From contig NZ_JACXAA010000003.1 of the NCBI RefSeq assembly GCF_014699035.1, forward strand, positions 186,001-250,000: 64,000 bases of DNA, written 5' to 3'. Position 1 is the first letter of the stretch. Each line of letters opens with the position of its first letter. The position numbers and the translations under genes were made by a program. This stretch comes from Spirosoma validum (GTDB lineage: Bacteria > Bacteroidota > Bacteroidia > Cytophagales > Spirosomataceae). Of the stretch, positions 42,275 to 50,283 are shown in pieces. Under the pieces are notes generated by a model. It was not told the DNA's origin. It saw only the letters and a list, made by a program, of their open reading frames with translations, and ran no database searches.

Positions 42275-43039
42275 TTATAAGCTCATTCCTCCATCCACAA
42301 AAATTGTTTGGCCCGTAATGTAACGGCCAGCATCGGAGCTGAGGAGAACGGCCATTGCGGCAATATCGTCCGGTTGGCCGGCGGAGCCGTTGGGGATCGT
42401 CATACGCTTGCCAATTTCTTCGGAGATCGGTGGGGTGGGTTCCTCGATGCGGGGGGTGTCGATAACGCCGGGCGACAGGTTATTGACCGTTACGCCCGTT
42501 GCGGCAAGCTGTAGTGCCAGATTCCGTACGGTGTTGGCAATGGCCGCTTTCGTACCCGCATAGACGATCATGGCTGGATGCGGTTTCTCTTCCTGTACGC
42601 TCCCGATGGTCAGAATTCGTCCCCAGCCGCGCTCGATCATACTGGGGGAAAATTGCTGCATCATCAGCAGTGTCGATTTCCAGTTGGCGTTCACCTGCTG
42701 GTCAAACTGATCGGGGGTTGTTTCATCCCATTCCTCAGGTAATTGAACGGATGCGTTAGCCACCAGAATATCGATTGGACCAAACGGTTTTGTGGCCTGG
42801 TCAAATAACTGATCAATAGCACCAGGTTCCGACAGTTCGACGCCGATAACCGCACTTTTGCCACCCTGCTGCCGAATCTGATCCGCTACTTTCTGGGCCT
42901 CTTCGTCACCCTTTCGGTTATGAACGATTACGTTAGCGCCAAATTCGGCTAAAGCCAGTGCAATGGCCTGTCCAATCCCCTGGCTCGAACCTGTCACGAG
43001 TGCATTTTTACCGGTTAAATTGAATAAGTCTTTAATCAT
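42275..43039 (-). CDS. Short-chain dehydrogenase/reductase
   Basis: A 254-residue classical SDR. TGSSQGIGQAIALAL (17-31) binds the cofactor, NASVQ (about 94-98) is the strand-4 motif, and the catalytic set appears as S near IGSVQEEKP, then YAGTK (Tyr and Lys about four residues apart). The C-terminal SPGVIDTPRIEE and ITGQTIFVDGGMSL are typical of FabG-like or glucose dehydrogenase-like reductases. The substrate is not clear. It is convergent with the DxDD gene and leaves only four bases between them. Confidence 0.86.
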   Translation of the reverse strand: MIKDLFNLTGKNALVTGSSQGIGQAIALALAEFGANVIVHNRKGDEEAQKVADQIRQQGGKSAVIGVELSEPGAIDQLFDQATKPFGPIDILVANASVQLPEEWDETTPDQFDQQVNANWKSTLLMMQQFSPSMIERGWGRILTIGSVQEEKPHPAMIVYAGTKAAIANTVRNLALQLAATGVTVNNLSPGVIDTPRIEEPTPPISEEIGKRMTIPNGSAGQPDDIAAMAVLLSSDAGRYITGQTIFVDGGMSL

Positions 43040-43146
43040 ATAGAGTACGTTTCATGCCCAGTCTTTCAGTACCGTTTGGTGAAAGAGTTTGATCATTGAA
43101 ACATAGTGTAGTTAGAAAAATCCCAAAAACTTATCGAACGAAACGC

Positions 43147-44070
43147 TTAATACGTCTTGGTCATATCGGCCGGAATCGCCAGAACAAAATCGGCCAGGTT
43201 TTGATTTTCGCGTTCTGGCTTGTCAGGATCGGGTGTTTCGACGGACGATAGGGTGACAATCTTCAAGTCAGGACGTTGTTTCCGCAGATACCAGACAATG
43301 CCCTCGAAGTTTTTTGAATGATAATCGCCGTTGAAATGAAGCATGGTCTGACCCGGCTTCAGATTTTGCAGGATAAAATGGGCCATCGTGGCATCTTTAA
43401 TGGCCTGAGCACGGGCAAAATTAGCGGTCATGTCGGTAGTTGCGCCCTGTGGATTTGCCGCTGATGAGCTCGAGCTGCCACCATGCGCGGATTCGGACAT
43501 CATCTTCATCATACCCTCATAACCCGGCAATGTCAGATCGACGGTTAATGGAAGTGGAGCCATTTGGCGCTTCCCCTCAGCCGATATGGTATCAAGAGAG
43601 GCCAACCCCTGGCGCGACACCTGACGGGCGTAGCGACGTGGTACGTTGGTGGCTATAAATGGAATGTGCTGTTCGCGGGCAAAATCGGCAATGGGTTTAT
43701 AATCGGTATCATAATTTTGCCAAAGCCGGGCCTGCTGAGCTAATTCCTTACCGGTGGTACGTCCCTGTACGTAATCACTTAAGGCCGTTTGATTATCGGC
43801 TTCAAACATTTCCGCTCCCAGCACCAGGTTGCCTTTTTTCTCTGACTGAAGATCCTTCGTCAACTGCAATTCCAACCAGTGGCAAATTGGGTTGTTATGT
43901 AGCTCACCAAATAACACAACGTCAGCGTCGGCAGCCTGACGCAACAGTTTTATGTACGTAGTAGCTTTTAATTTAGGGGTGTATAACCGGTACGCGGGTT
44001 TGTCGGGGCCGTCCAGTCGGGTTCGGAAGGCAAAAGCGGTTAGACAGAGTAGCAAGAGGGCAATGCGCAT
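43147..44070 (-). CDS. ChaN-family (haem-binding/iron-related) protein
   Basis: A 307-residue exported protein (hydrophobic N-terminus MRIALLLLCLTAFAF). The ChaN/DUF399 pattern is clear: ADVVLFGELHNNPICHWLELQLTKDL near 47-72, LGAEMFEADNQTAL, then IPFIATNVPRRYARQVSRQGL and FNGDYHSKNFEGIVWYLR. In Campylobacter, ChaN binds haem as a lipoprotein; a classical lipobox is not evident here. A Ser-rich insert (GGSSSSSAANPQGATT) is a variable loop. It is divergent from the histidine kinase gene. Confidence 0.85.
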   Translation of the reverse strand: MRIALLLLCLTAFAFRTRLDGPDKPAYRLYTPKLKATTYIKLLRQAADADVVLFGELHNNPICHWLELQLTKDLQSEKKGNLVLGAEMFEADNQTALSDYVQGRTTGKELAQQARLWQNYDTDYKPIADFAREQHIPFIATNVPRRYARQVSRQGLASLDTISAEGKRQMAPLPLTVDLTLPGYEGMMKMMSESAHGGSSSSSAANPQGATTDMTANFARAQAIKDATMAHFILQNLKPGQTMLHFNGDYHSKNFEGIVWYLRKQRPDLKIVTLSSVETPDPDKPERENQNLADFVLAIPADMTKTY

Positions 44071-44222
44071 GCGATGGGCGGAGATTTTAAAGGTTGTAAG
44101 TCAGCAATAAAGCAGCAATAATCTGCAAAATGAGGAGAATATAGCGGATCAGATTCGTTCTGTAACCAATTGCGTGTATATTTAGTTGGTTGTCTGGCAG
44201 AAGCCGGTCTTTTCCTATAAAC

Positions 44223-45632
44223 ATGAATTTAGTAGAAAACCTCCGTTTATTTCCGGCTTTTGAAGCTGTTCCCGACGAACAGCTTCAGTGGTTTATTGAC
44301 CGCGCTGAAGAGGTAACGTTTCCCCGTGAGACGGTTATCCACAAAGCGAATGAGCCGGTCGATTATTTGATTCTGCTTCTGGACGGTCGTATTCGAATTG
44401 ATGTCGGCGCCAACGGGGCTGGCGATGAAATCATCTACGAGACTCAGTCCATTCTGGGGATGCTACCCTTTTCGCGGATGAAGAAGTTCCCGAGCCGTCT
44501 GATTGCGGAGAAACAAGCTCACGTTCTCCAACTGCATCGCGATCATCTGCGGGACTTGATCCATACGTGCTACGAACTGACCGAAGCCTTTGTGCACCAG
44601 ATGACGACCCGCGTTCGTGACTTTACAAAAATGACGCAACAGACCGAAAAAATGGCTTCGCTGGGACGATTGTCGGCGGGTCTTGCGCATGAGCTGAACA
44701 ATCCAGTGGCGGCCGTAGTACGTTCTGTCGATACGCTCAAATCACATCTGCGTGCTACGCCGGAAGCCTTTAAAACGGTCATGAGCCTCGACCTGACTGA
44801 TGAGCAGGTCGATTCGGTACGGACGGTATTTTTCGGGAAAGTCGATCAGCAATTAGCGGCTGATGTCAAAAAGCCGTTGACGTTGCTGGAACGTAGCAGT
44901 CGGGAAGATGACTTAACCGATTGGCTCGATGATCACGGAATTGATGACAGTTTGGATCTTGCCGGGCCATTAGTGGAGTTTGGGGTCTCGGTTGATGATC
45001 TGGACTGGCTTCTGGAAAAAATTGGTGATGAGAATCTGGTAGGCGTCGTAAACTGGATCGTCAATAATTTAGTGACAGAAAAACTGGTGCTTGATATTGG
45101 CGAAGCGTCCAAGCGAATCGCCATGCTGGTTAATTCCATCAAAAACTACACGCACATGGATCGGGGCGGGGGTAAAGAAGTCGTTCAGCTCGGCGAGGGT
45201 ATCCGCAATACGTTAACGCTGCTGGAACACAAAGTCAAAAGCAAGCACATTGAATTAAACGTACTGATTCCCGATGGGCTGCCCACTGTTTGTGGATGGC
45301 CCGGCGAACTAAACCAGGTCTGGACCAACCTTATCGACAATGCTATTGATGCCATGCCCGACGGCGGAAAATTAGAAATCAGCAGCCAGCCCGACCGCCA
45401 GGCCGAAGGATTGGAGTTTGTGCTGACGAAAGTGATTGACAATGGTCCGGGTATTCCGGCTGATATTCAGGATAAAATTTTCGAGCCGTTTTTCACGACA
45501 AAACCCATTGGAAAAGGTACGGGTCTTGGACTCGACATTGTCCAGGGCGTTATAAAACACCATAACGGTTCCATTAAAGTTAACTCAAAACCCGGCCGTA
45601 CTGAGTTCAGTATATGCCTTCCAGTTCAATGA
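44223..45632 (+). CDS. Histidine kinase with cNMP-binding domain
   Basis: I start at ATG 44223 (MNLVENLRLFPAFEAVPDEQ); 469 residues. A Crp-like cyclic nucleotide-binding domain (about 5-120) is followed by a HisKA-type dimerisation helix with LAHELNNP (H156 as phospho-acceptor), an inserted segment, and a HATPase_c domain with N box NLIDNAIDAMP, G1 DNGPGIP and G2 GKGTGLGLDIV. No transmembrane helix is present, so it is cytosolic. The gene lies 85 bases before the REC-oxidoreductase fusion and is probably its cognate kinase. Ligand of the N-terminal domain is unknown. Confidence 0.88.
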   Translation: MNLVENLRLFPAFEAVPDEQLQWFIDRAEEVTFPRETVIHKANEPVDYLILLLDGRIRIDVGANGAGDEIIYETQSILGMLPFSRMKKFPSRLIAEKQAHVLQLHRDHLRDLIHTCYELTEAFVHQMTTRVRDFTKMTQQTEKMASLGRLSAGLAHELNNPVAAVVRSVDTLKSHLRATPEAFKTVMSLDLTDEQVDSVRTVFFGKVDQQLAADVKKPLTLLERSSREDDLTDWLDDHGIDDSLDLAGPLVEFGVSVDDLDWLLEKIGDENLVGVVNWIVNNLVTEKLVLDIGEASKRIAMLVNSIKNYTHMDRGGGKEVVQLGEGIRNTLTLLEHKVKSKHIELNVLIPDGLPTVCGWPGELNQVWTNLIDNAIDAMPDGGKLEISSQPDRQAEGLEFVLTKVIDNGPGIPADIQDKIFEPFFTTKPIGKGTGLGLDIVQGVIKHHNGSIKVNSKPGRTEFSICLPVQ

Positions 45633-45717
45633 TGAATGATAAACGATGAATAGGTCTATGGCCTGTCATTTAGCATTCACAATTCATAATCGCACCGGCG
45701 ACCCGGTCATCATTCAA

Positions 45718-47379
45718 ATGAAGCTTCCTATCATTTTCTCCATCGACGACGATCAACAGGTATTGCAGGCAATCCAGCAGGATTTGCGAAAACAGTACCG
45801 GAAAAAATACCGTATTCTTGCCACCAGTTCGGCCCGGGAAGCGCTCGATACGTTGCCGGAATTAAAGAAGAAGGGTGAAGAAGTGGCACTGTTCCTCTCC
45901 GATCAGCGGATGCCCGACATGACCGGGGTCGAATTTCTGACAGAGGCTCGCAAGCTATTCCCGAATGCCAAACGGGCTTTGCTGACGGCTTATTCGGACA
46001 TTGATGCGGCCGTACGGGCCATCAATCAAGTGCAGCTCGATTATTACATTGCCAAACCCTGGGACCCCCCCGAAGAAAAATTGTATCCGGTTCTCGATGA
46101 TTTACTGGACGACTGGCAATCGGATTTTCGACCTGGTCATGAGGGCTTAAAATTAATCGGCTACCAGTTTTCGCCCCGTTCACATGAACTAAAGGATTTC
46201 ATGGCGGGTAATTTATTTCCGTATCGCTGGCTTGATATTGAAAGCGACCCTAAGGCTCAGGAACTACTCGACCTGCACGATGTCAGCACTAAAGATTTGC
46301 CTGCCGTTGTGCTTGAAGATGGCTCAATATTGACTCAGCCGACTATTAGTGATCTGGGAGAAAAACTAGGGCTGAAGCCTAAAGCGTCGCAGAGTTTATA
46401 TGATCTGGCCATTATAGGCGCAGGTCCTGCCGGATTGGCTGCTGCGGTTTATGGGGGTTCTGAAGGGTTGAAAACGGTTATGATTGACAAACGGGCACCG
46501 GGCGGACAGGCGGGTACGAGTTCCCGAATCGAAAATTACCTTGGCTTTCCGAATGGCTTGAGCGGGGCCGATTTAACTCGTAGAGCGATTACGCAGGCAC
46601 AACGCTTTGGTGTGGAGTTCCTGGCCCCGCAGGAGGTGATGTCGATTAAATCGCAGGGGCAATACAAGCACATCAGTATGGTCGATGGGAGTGAAGTGGT
46701 AGCCCGCGCGATCATACTCAGCACAGGCGTAGCATACCACAAACTGGAGAACGAAAGTTTAGAGAAATTTACCGGGGCTGGGGTGTATTACGGAGCCGCC
46801 ACAACCGAAGCGTATGCCTTCAAAGGAAAGCCGGTGTACATTGTCGGCGGTGGAAATTCAGCGGGTCAGGGCGCCATGTATCTATCCAGAACAGCATCAG
46901 AGGTATTTATTTGTGTACGACGTCCTGACCTGACCGAAACGATGTCACAATATCTGATCGATCAGATTGCGAATACGCCAAACATCACGGTGTTGGGCTG
47001 TACAGAGATTGTTGAAGCTTTGGGAAACGAACGGCTGGAATGTCTGGTGCTGGAAAATATGGATTCAAAAGAGCGAAAAACCGTACCGGCCGCCGGGTTG
47101 TTTGTCTTTATTGGTACGAAACCCCTCACTGACTGGATCGAGATGGACATCATAAAAGACCCGAAAGGCTTTATCGCTACGGGTCGGGATCTGGCTAAAT
47201 ATGCAGACTTCAAAAAGGTCTGGCGATACGATCGGGAGCCCTTTGCCCTCGAAACCTGTAGTGCCGGTATTTTTGCCGCTGGCGACGTTCGGGCTGGCGC
47301 CATGAACCGCGTAGCGTCAGCGGTAGGAGAGGGGGCTATGGCCGTGAGTTTTGTTCATAAATACCTGGCAGAAAGCTAA
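45718..47379 (+). CDS. Response regulator fused to thioredoxin-reductase-like oxidoreductase
   Basis: The start ATG at 45718 gives MKLPIIFSIDDDQ, the receiver beginning; 553 residues. The REC domain (1-125) holds the acidic cluster D10-D12 and phospho-acceptor D62 (SDQRMPD). A linker (about 130-225) follows with a thioredoxin-like look (LPAVVLEDGSILTQP). The FAD/NAD-binding part begins at GAGPAG (234-239) and ends GIFAAGDVRAGAMNR. The place of the thioredoxin reductase CxxC is AATT (360-363, GAATTEAYAF), so classical thioredoxin reduction is not possible. It lies between the kinase gene and a UBP zinc-finger gene. Confidence 0.9.
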   Translation: MKLPIIFSIDDDQQVLQAIQQDLRKQYRKKYRILATSSAREALDTLPELKKKGEEVALFLSDQRMPDMTGVEFLTEARKLFPNAKRALLTAYSDIDAAVRAINQVQLDYYIAKPWDPPEEKLYPVLDDLLDDWQSDFRPGHEGLKLIGYQFSPRSHELKDFMAGNLFPYRWLDIESDPKAQELLDLHDVSTKDLPAVVLEDGSILTQPTISDLGEKLGLKPKASQSLYDLAIIGAGPAGLAAAVYGGSEGLKTVMIDKRAPGGQAGTSSRIENYLGFPNGLSGADLTRRAITQAQRFGVEFLAPQEVMSIKSQGQYKHISMVDGSEVVARAIILSTGVAYHKLENESLEKFTGAGVYYGAATTEAYAFKGKPVYIVGGGNSAGQGAMYLSRTASEVFICVRRPDLTETMSQYLIDQIANTPNITVLGCTEIVEALGNERLECLVLENMDSKERKTVPAAGLFVFIGTKPLTDWIEMDIIKDPKGFIATGRDLAKYADFKKVWRYDREPFALETCSAGIFAAGDVRAGAMNRVASAVGEGAMAVSFVHKYLAES

Positions 47380-47428
47380 CGTAGCGCGGGCTCCCACTCG
47401 CGTTACGTTAGCCAGGCCACATACTACT

Positions 47429-47701
47429 ATGCTTAAACGAACCATCTGCGAACACCTCACTAACTTAAACGAACTACGTACTGCCAGGGAACATATCTGC
47501 GAAGAATGTGTCAAAACCGGCGATTCCTGGGTTCATTTGCGTACCTGCCAGACCTGTGGTGTCACGCTCTGTTGCGACGATTCGCCCAATAAACACGCAA
47601 TGAAGCATTTTCACGCCAGCGGTCATCCCGTTATTGCCTCTGCCGAACCAGGTGAGCGATGGCTATGGTGTTACGTTGATGAACAAATGGCTTCGTACTA
47701 A
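47429..47701 (+). CDS. UBP-type zinc-finger protein
   Basis: I start at ATG 47429 (MLKRTICEHLTNLNEL); 90 residues. Cysteines and histidines follow the ZnF-UBP order: CEHL, ICEECVKTG, LRTCQTCGVTLCCDDS, then HAMKHFHASGHPVIAS and WLWCYVDE. This domain binds the ubiquitin C-terminus in eukaryotes; bacteria lack ubiquitin, so here it may bind another peptide end. It lies 49 bases after the REC-oxidoreductase gene, an order I have also seen described for this domain set in other bacteria. Cytosolic; function unknown. Confidence 0.85.
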   Translation: MLKRTICEHLTNLNELRTAREHICEECVKTGDSWVHLRTCQTCGVTLCCDDSPNKHAMKHFHASGHPVIASAEPGERWLWCYVDEQMASY

Positions 47702-47806
47702 ACAAGAAGCAAGCTGTCAGTACGCGCTTTTTATGTGAATATAAGCACGTACCGACAGCTTGCCGAATTCCACCGTTGAATAAACGCCTACTCAGTCGAT
47801 TGTCTG

Positions 47807-48439
47807 TTAACGGGATGATCGCCCGAATGTGTAACCCGCTTTTAGACTAAAGTATGAATTCTGACCTACTAACATTTTCCGGGCAACTGTATTTGTGATA
47901 CTCGTATTACTGACCAGATTATAGGCACCTTCCAGCGTGATAGGACCAAGTGCCAACCCCACGCGACCTAAACCGCCTATCTTGGCTGTAGCAGGTAGAG
48001 GGTATTCGTAGAAACTGTTCATGGTATCGTAAAAGGTCTGATCACTCTTAGCCGTATAATATGCGCCTGCGCCTACCCCAATATATGGTTGTACAGTTGA
48101 ACTAGTACCAATCCGATACGTTAGCGTCAGCACACCTGATAGAATCGATTGTGACTGGCTCTGATAGAGCAATACTTCATCGAGTATTTCGGGACGTTTG
48201 ATAAACGCCTGTTCGAAGCGCAGACCAATATCCAGATTGCTGCCTAAACCGAATTGGGGTTCGATGCTGTAAACCAAACCACCCTTGGGTTGATCGCTGC
48301 TGCTGAATTTAGATGCCTTCTGAAATTTGGCAAACCCAGCCGCAACGTTGAGTTTAAATCCACTTTGAGCTTGGAGGTTGGTGCTGGTTACTAAACAACC
48401 CGCAACCATCATGGGGAGAATTAATAGGGAGATTTTCAT
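47807..48439 (-). CDS. Outer-membrane beta-barrel protein
   Basis: A 210-residue exported protein (signal peptide ending TNLQAQSG). The mature part has eight or so amphipathic strands ending in aromatic residues, such as GLVYSIEPQFGLGSNLDIGLRF, VQPYIGVGAGAYY, and the C-terminal YFSLKAGYTFGRSSR. This fits small OmpA/OmpW-like barrels of Bacteroidota. No ligand motif is visible. It is convergent with the UBP zinc-finger gene. Confidence 0.75.
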   Translation of the reverse strand: MKISLLILPMMVAGCLVTSTNLQAQSGFKLNVAAGFAKFQKASKFSSSDQPKGGLVYSIEPQFGLGSNLDIGLRFEQAFIKRPEILDEVLLYQSQSQSILSGVLTLTYRIGTSSTVQPYIGVGAGAYYTAKSDQTFYDTMNSFYEYPLPATAKIGGLGRVGLALGPITLEGAYNLVSNTSITNTVARKMLVGQNSYFSLKAGYTFGRSSR

Positions 48440-48651
48440 AGAATATTTGAGGAGTAAAAAACTGCGGCAAGCTACCCAAACACCCTATGCTGCTGGTGCG
48501 ATTTTTTTAAGGAAAAAGTGTGACCAGTTTTAACGGGTCTAAATTAACTACCTTTTTAAGCAAAAATATACGTCTTGCTGTAGACTAATTGTTTCTAAAG
48601 CTCATTGATATTCCAAAAGACAGTCTTTGTCGTTTTATCCGTTAACATAAA

Positions 48652-48688
48652 ACAAACAAGCTCAACCAGAAAGGTTGAGCTTGTTTGT
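48652..48688 (-). terminator. Terminator after susD
   Basis: ACAAACAAGCTCAACC (48652-48667) pairs perfectly with GGTTGAGCTTGTTTGT (48673-48688) around a five-base loop. It lies 27 bases beyond the susD stop codon and ends the susCD operon. Confidence 0.85.
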
Positions 48689-48714
48689 GTAGAACAGGAA
48701 GTAAATCGGTCAGC

Positions 48715-50256
48715 TTATTTGTCCCAGAATACGCGCGTATCTAAGTCATCAGCGCCTTGGCGACTAACGGCTGCATTGTAGTTATCGGCGTTAACTGATT
48801 TTTCGCTCAACGGATACGTTAGCCGGCGAATAAACGTACCAGCTATCGTCTTGCCGGGATACGGATTGGGCGTTAGGGTCGGGAAGCCACTTCGCCGAAA
48901 ATTGGCAAACGCTTCGGGTCCGTTCAGGAAAGAAGCCACCCAGTACTGGGTATTGATCTGTTCCAGCGCTTTGGTTGCGTCGAATGGATTCGCCGTCAGA
49001 TAAGCCGTGATGTCGGTGGCTGCAATAGTAGCAGAGGCATCGTATTCCTTCATCTGGTTCATATGAGCCGTAACACCGTTCGTGTAGAAAGTGGCTGCGC
49101 TACCCGTTGTCCAACCGCGTTGGGCCGCTTCGGCCAGGAGTAGTTGCGTTTGTGCATACGTAATGTAATGCTGTGGTGCGTCTACCTTCGCGACGGTACG
49201 TCGGTTAAGCTGCGAATATTTCCAGCCACCCGAGCCTACGTTACCCGGATAACCTGGTGCCGTGCTAACGTTACCGTTGTCGTAACCAATTGGAAACCCG
49301 ATCTGATTGGCTGGCGTATTATCTTCCGTTGTTCCGCTGGGGTCTTTTGATGGCTCAGCATATTTGGTCGCGATGGGTTTCAGGCGTGGGTCATTCGTTT
49401 GTTTCAGGTAATTGACAAACGGCTGGGCCAGGTAAAAATTAGCTTTCTCTGTACCATTCCACAGATTACTCGTTGGGCTGGGAAAGATGCTGGTGTACTG
49501 AATTTTGACGTTATCGTCGTTGGATTGCATCACTCCTCCGGCAACGGCTTTCTGAACAAACGACTGGGCTTTGGCGGCATCGACTTTCGAGAGTCGCATC
49601 GCTACACGTAGCATCAGCGAGTAACCTAGTTTTTTCCACTGAGCGATATTTCCTTTAAAGTACAGATCACCCGTTTCAACCCGTTTACTGGCATCCAGTG
49701 CTGCGGTGGCCTGATCGAGTTCGTTCAGCAGATCGTTATAAATATCCTGCTGGTTATCGTACTTAGGCAAATAGGTAGACTGCGTATACGCCTGCCCGGC
49801 CTGTGAGTAGGGAACATCGCCATAGGAATCAACCAGCACCTGAAAAACGTAGACTTTCCAGATCCGGGCCATATTGTATAGGTTGCTACGGTTGGCATCC
49901 GATTTGGTCTGGTTCATTACGTCGGCCAGCAGCTTTATCGGCCCGTTATTGCCATTTCCCGTTCCGCTGTAGAAGAAATTCCAATTGACCATTGTGTTGG
50001 TGCGGTTGTCCTGATTATAATTCCCGCCGTTATTTACACCCCCAAAAGGCGTGTAAATCTGCTGAACAATGGCCTCTTCATACATAATTGTCTGAGCAGA
50101 AAATGTCGTAGTGTACTGCGCATTGGAGAACAGATAAATTGGGTCAATATTCGTTGACTGTACTGGATTTCGATTCACCTCCTCAAATCCTTTATCGCAC
50201 CCGCTCAGGCTGGTTAGCAAAAGAGCACCTGCCAGGATATAATGTATTTTTTTCAT
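48715..50256 (-). CDS. SusD/RagB-family outer-membrane lipoprotein
   Basis: A 513-residue surface lipoprotein. The signal LLTSLSGC places the lipidated cysteine near residue 20. The N-terminal FEEVNRNPVQSTNIDPIYLFSNAQY and the later GDVPYSQAG, TGDLYFKGNIAQWKKLGYSLMLRVAMRLSKVD are typical of the SusD-like_2 type with TPR helices. SusD proteins cap the SusC transporter and bind the nutrient. It follows susC by 27 bases. No glycosidase, peptidase or regulator is adjacent, so the nutrient cannot be predicted. Confidence 0.9.
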   Translation of the reverse strand: MKKIHYILAGALLLTSLSGCDKGFEEVNRNPVQSTNIDPIYLFSNAQYTTTFSAQTIMYEEAIVQQIYTPFGGVNNGGNYNQDNRTNTMVNWNFFYSGTGNGNNGPIKLLADVMNQTKSDANRSNLYNMARIWKVYVFQVLVDSYGDVPYSQAGQAYTQSTYLPKYDNQQDIYNDLLNELDQATAALDASKRVETGDLYFKGNIAQWKKLGYSLMLRVAMRLSKVDAAKAQSFVQKAVAGGVMQSNDDNVKIQYTSIFPSPTSNLWNGTEKANFYLAQPFVNYLKQTNDPRLKPIATKYAEPSKDPSGTTEDNTPANQIGFPIGYDNGNVSTAPGYPGNVGSGGWKYSQLNRRTVAKVDAPQHYITYAQTQLLLAEAAQRGWTTGSAATFYTNGVTAHMNQMKEYDASATIAATDITAYLTANPFDATKALEQINTQYWVASFLNGPEAFANFRRSGFPTLTPNPYPGKTIAGTFIRRLTYPLSEKSVNADNYNAAVSRQGADDLDTRVFWDK

Positions 50257-50283
50257 GACTAAATAGCTGTAGATGGGTTGTCC

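Noticed and set aside
45633-45717. A third copy of the phrase-built inverted repeat before the REC-oxidoreductase gene
   Set aside because: The words ATGAATGAT and ATTCATAAT occur, but pairing is too poor to call.
45718-47379. Annotation as a working thioredoxin reductase
   Set aside because: The CxxC is replaced by AATT, so only the fold, not the activity, is supported.
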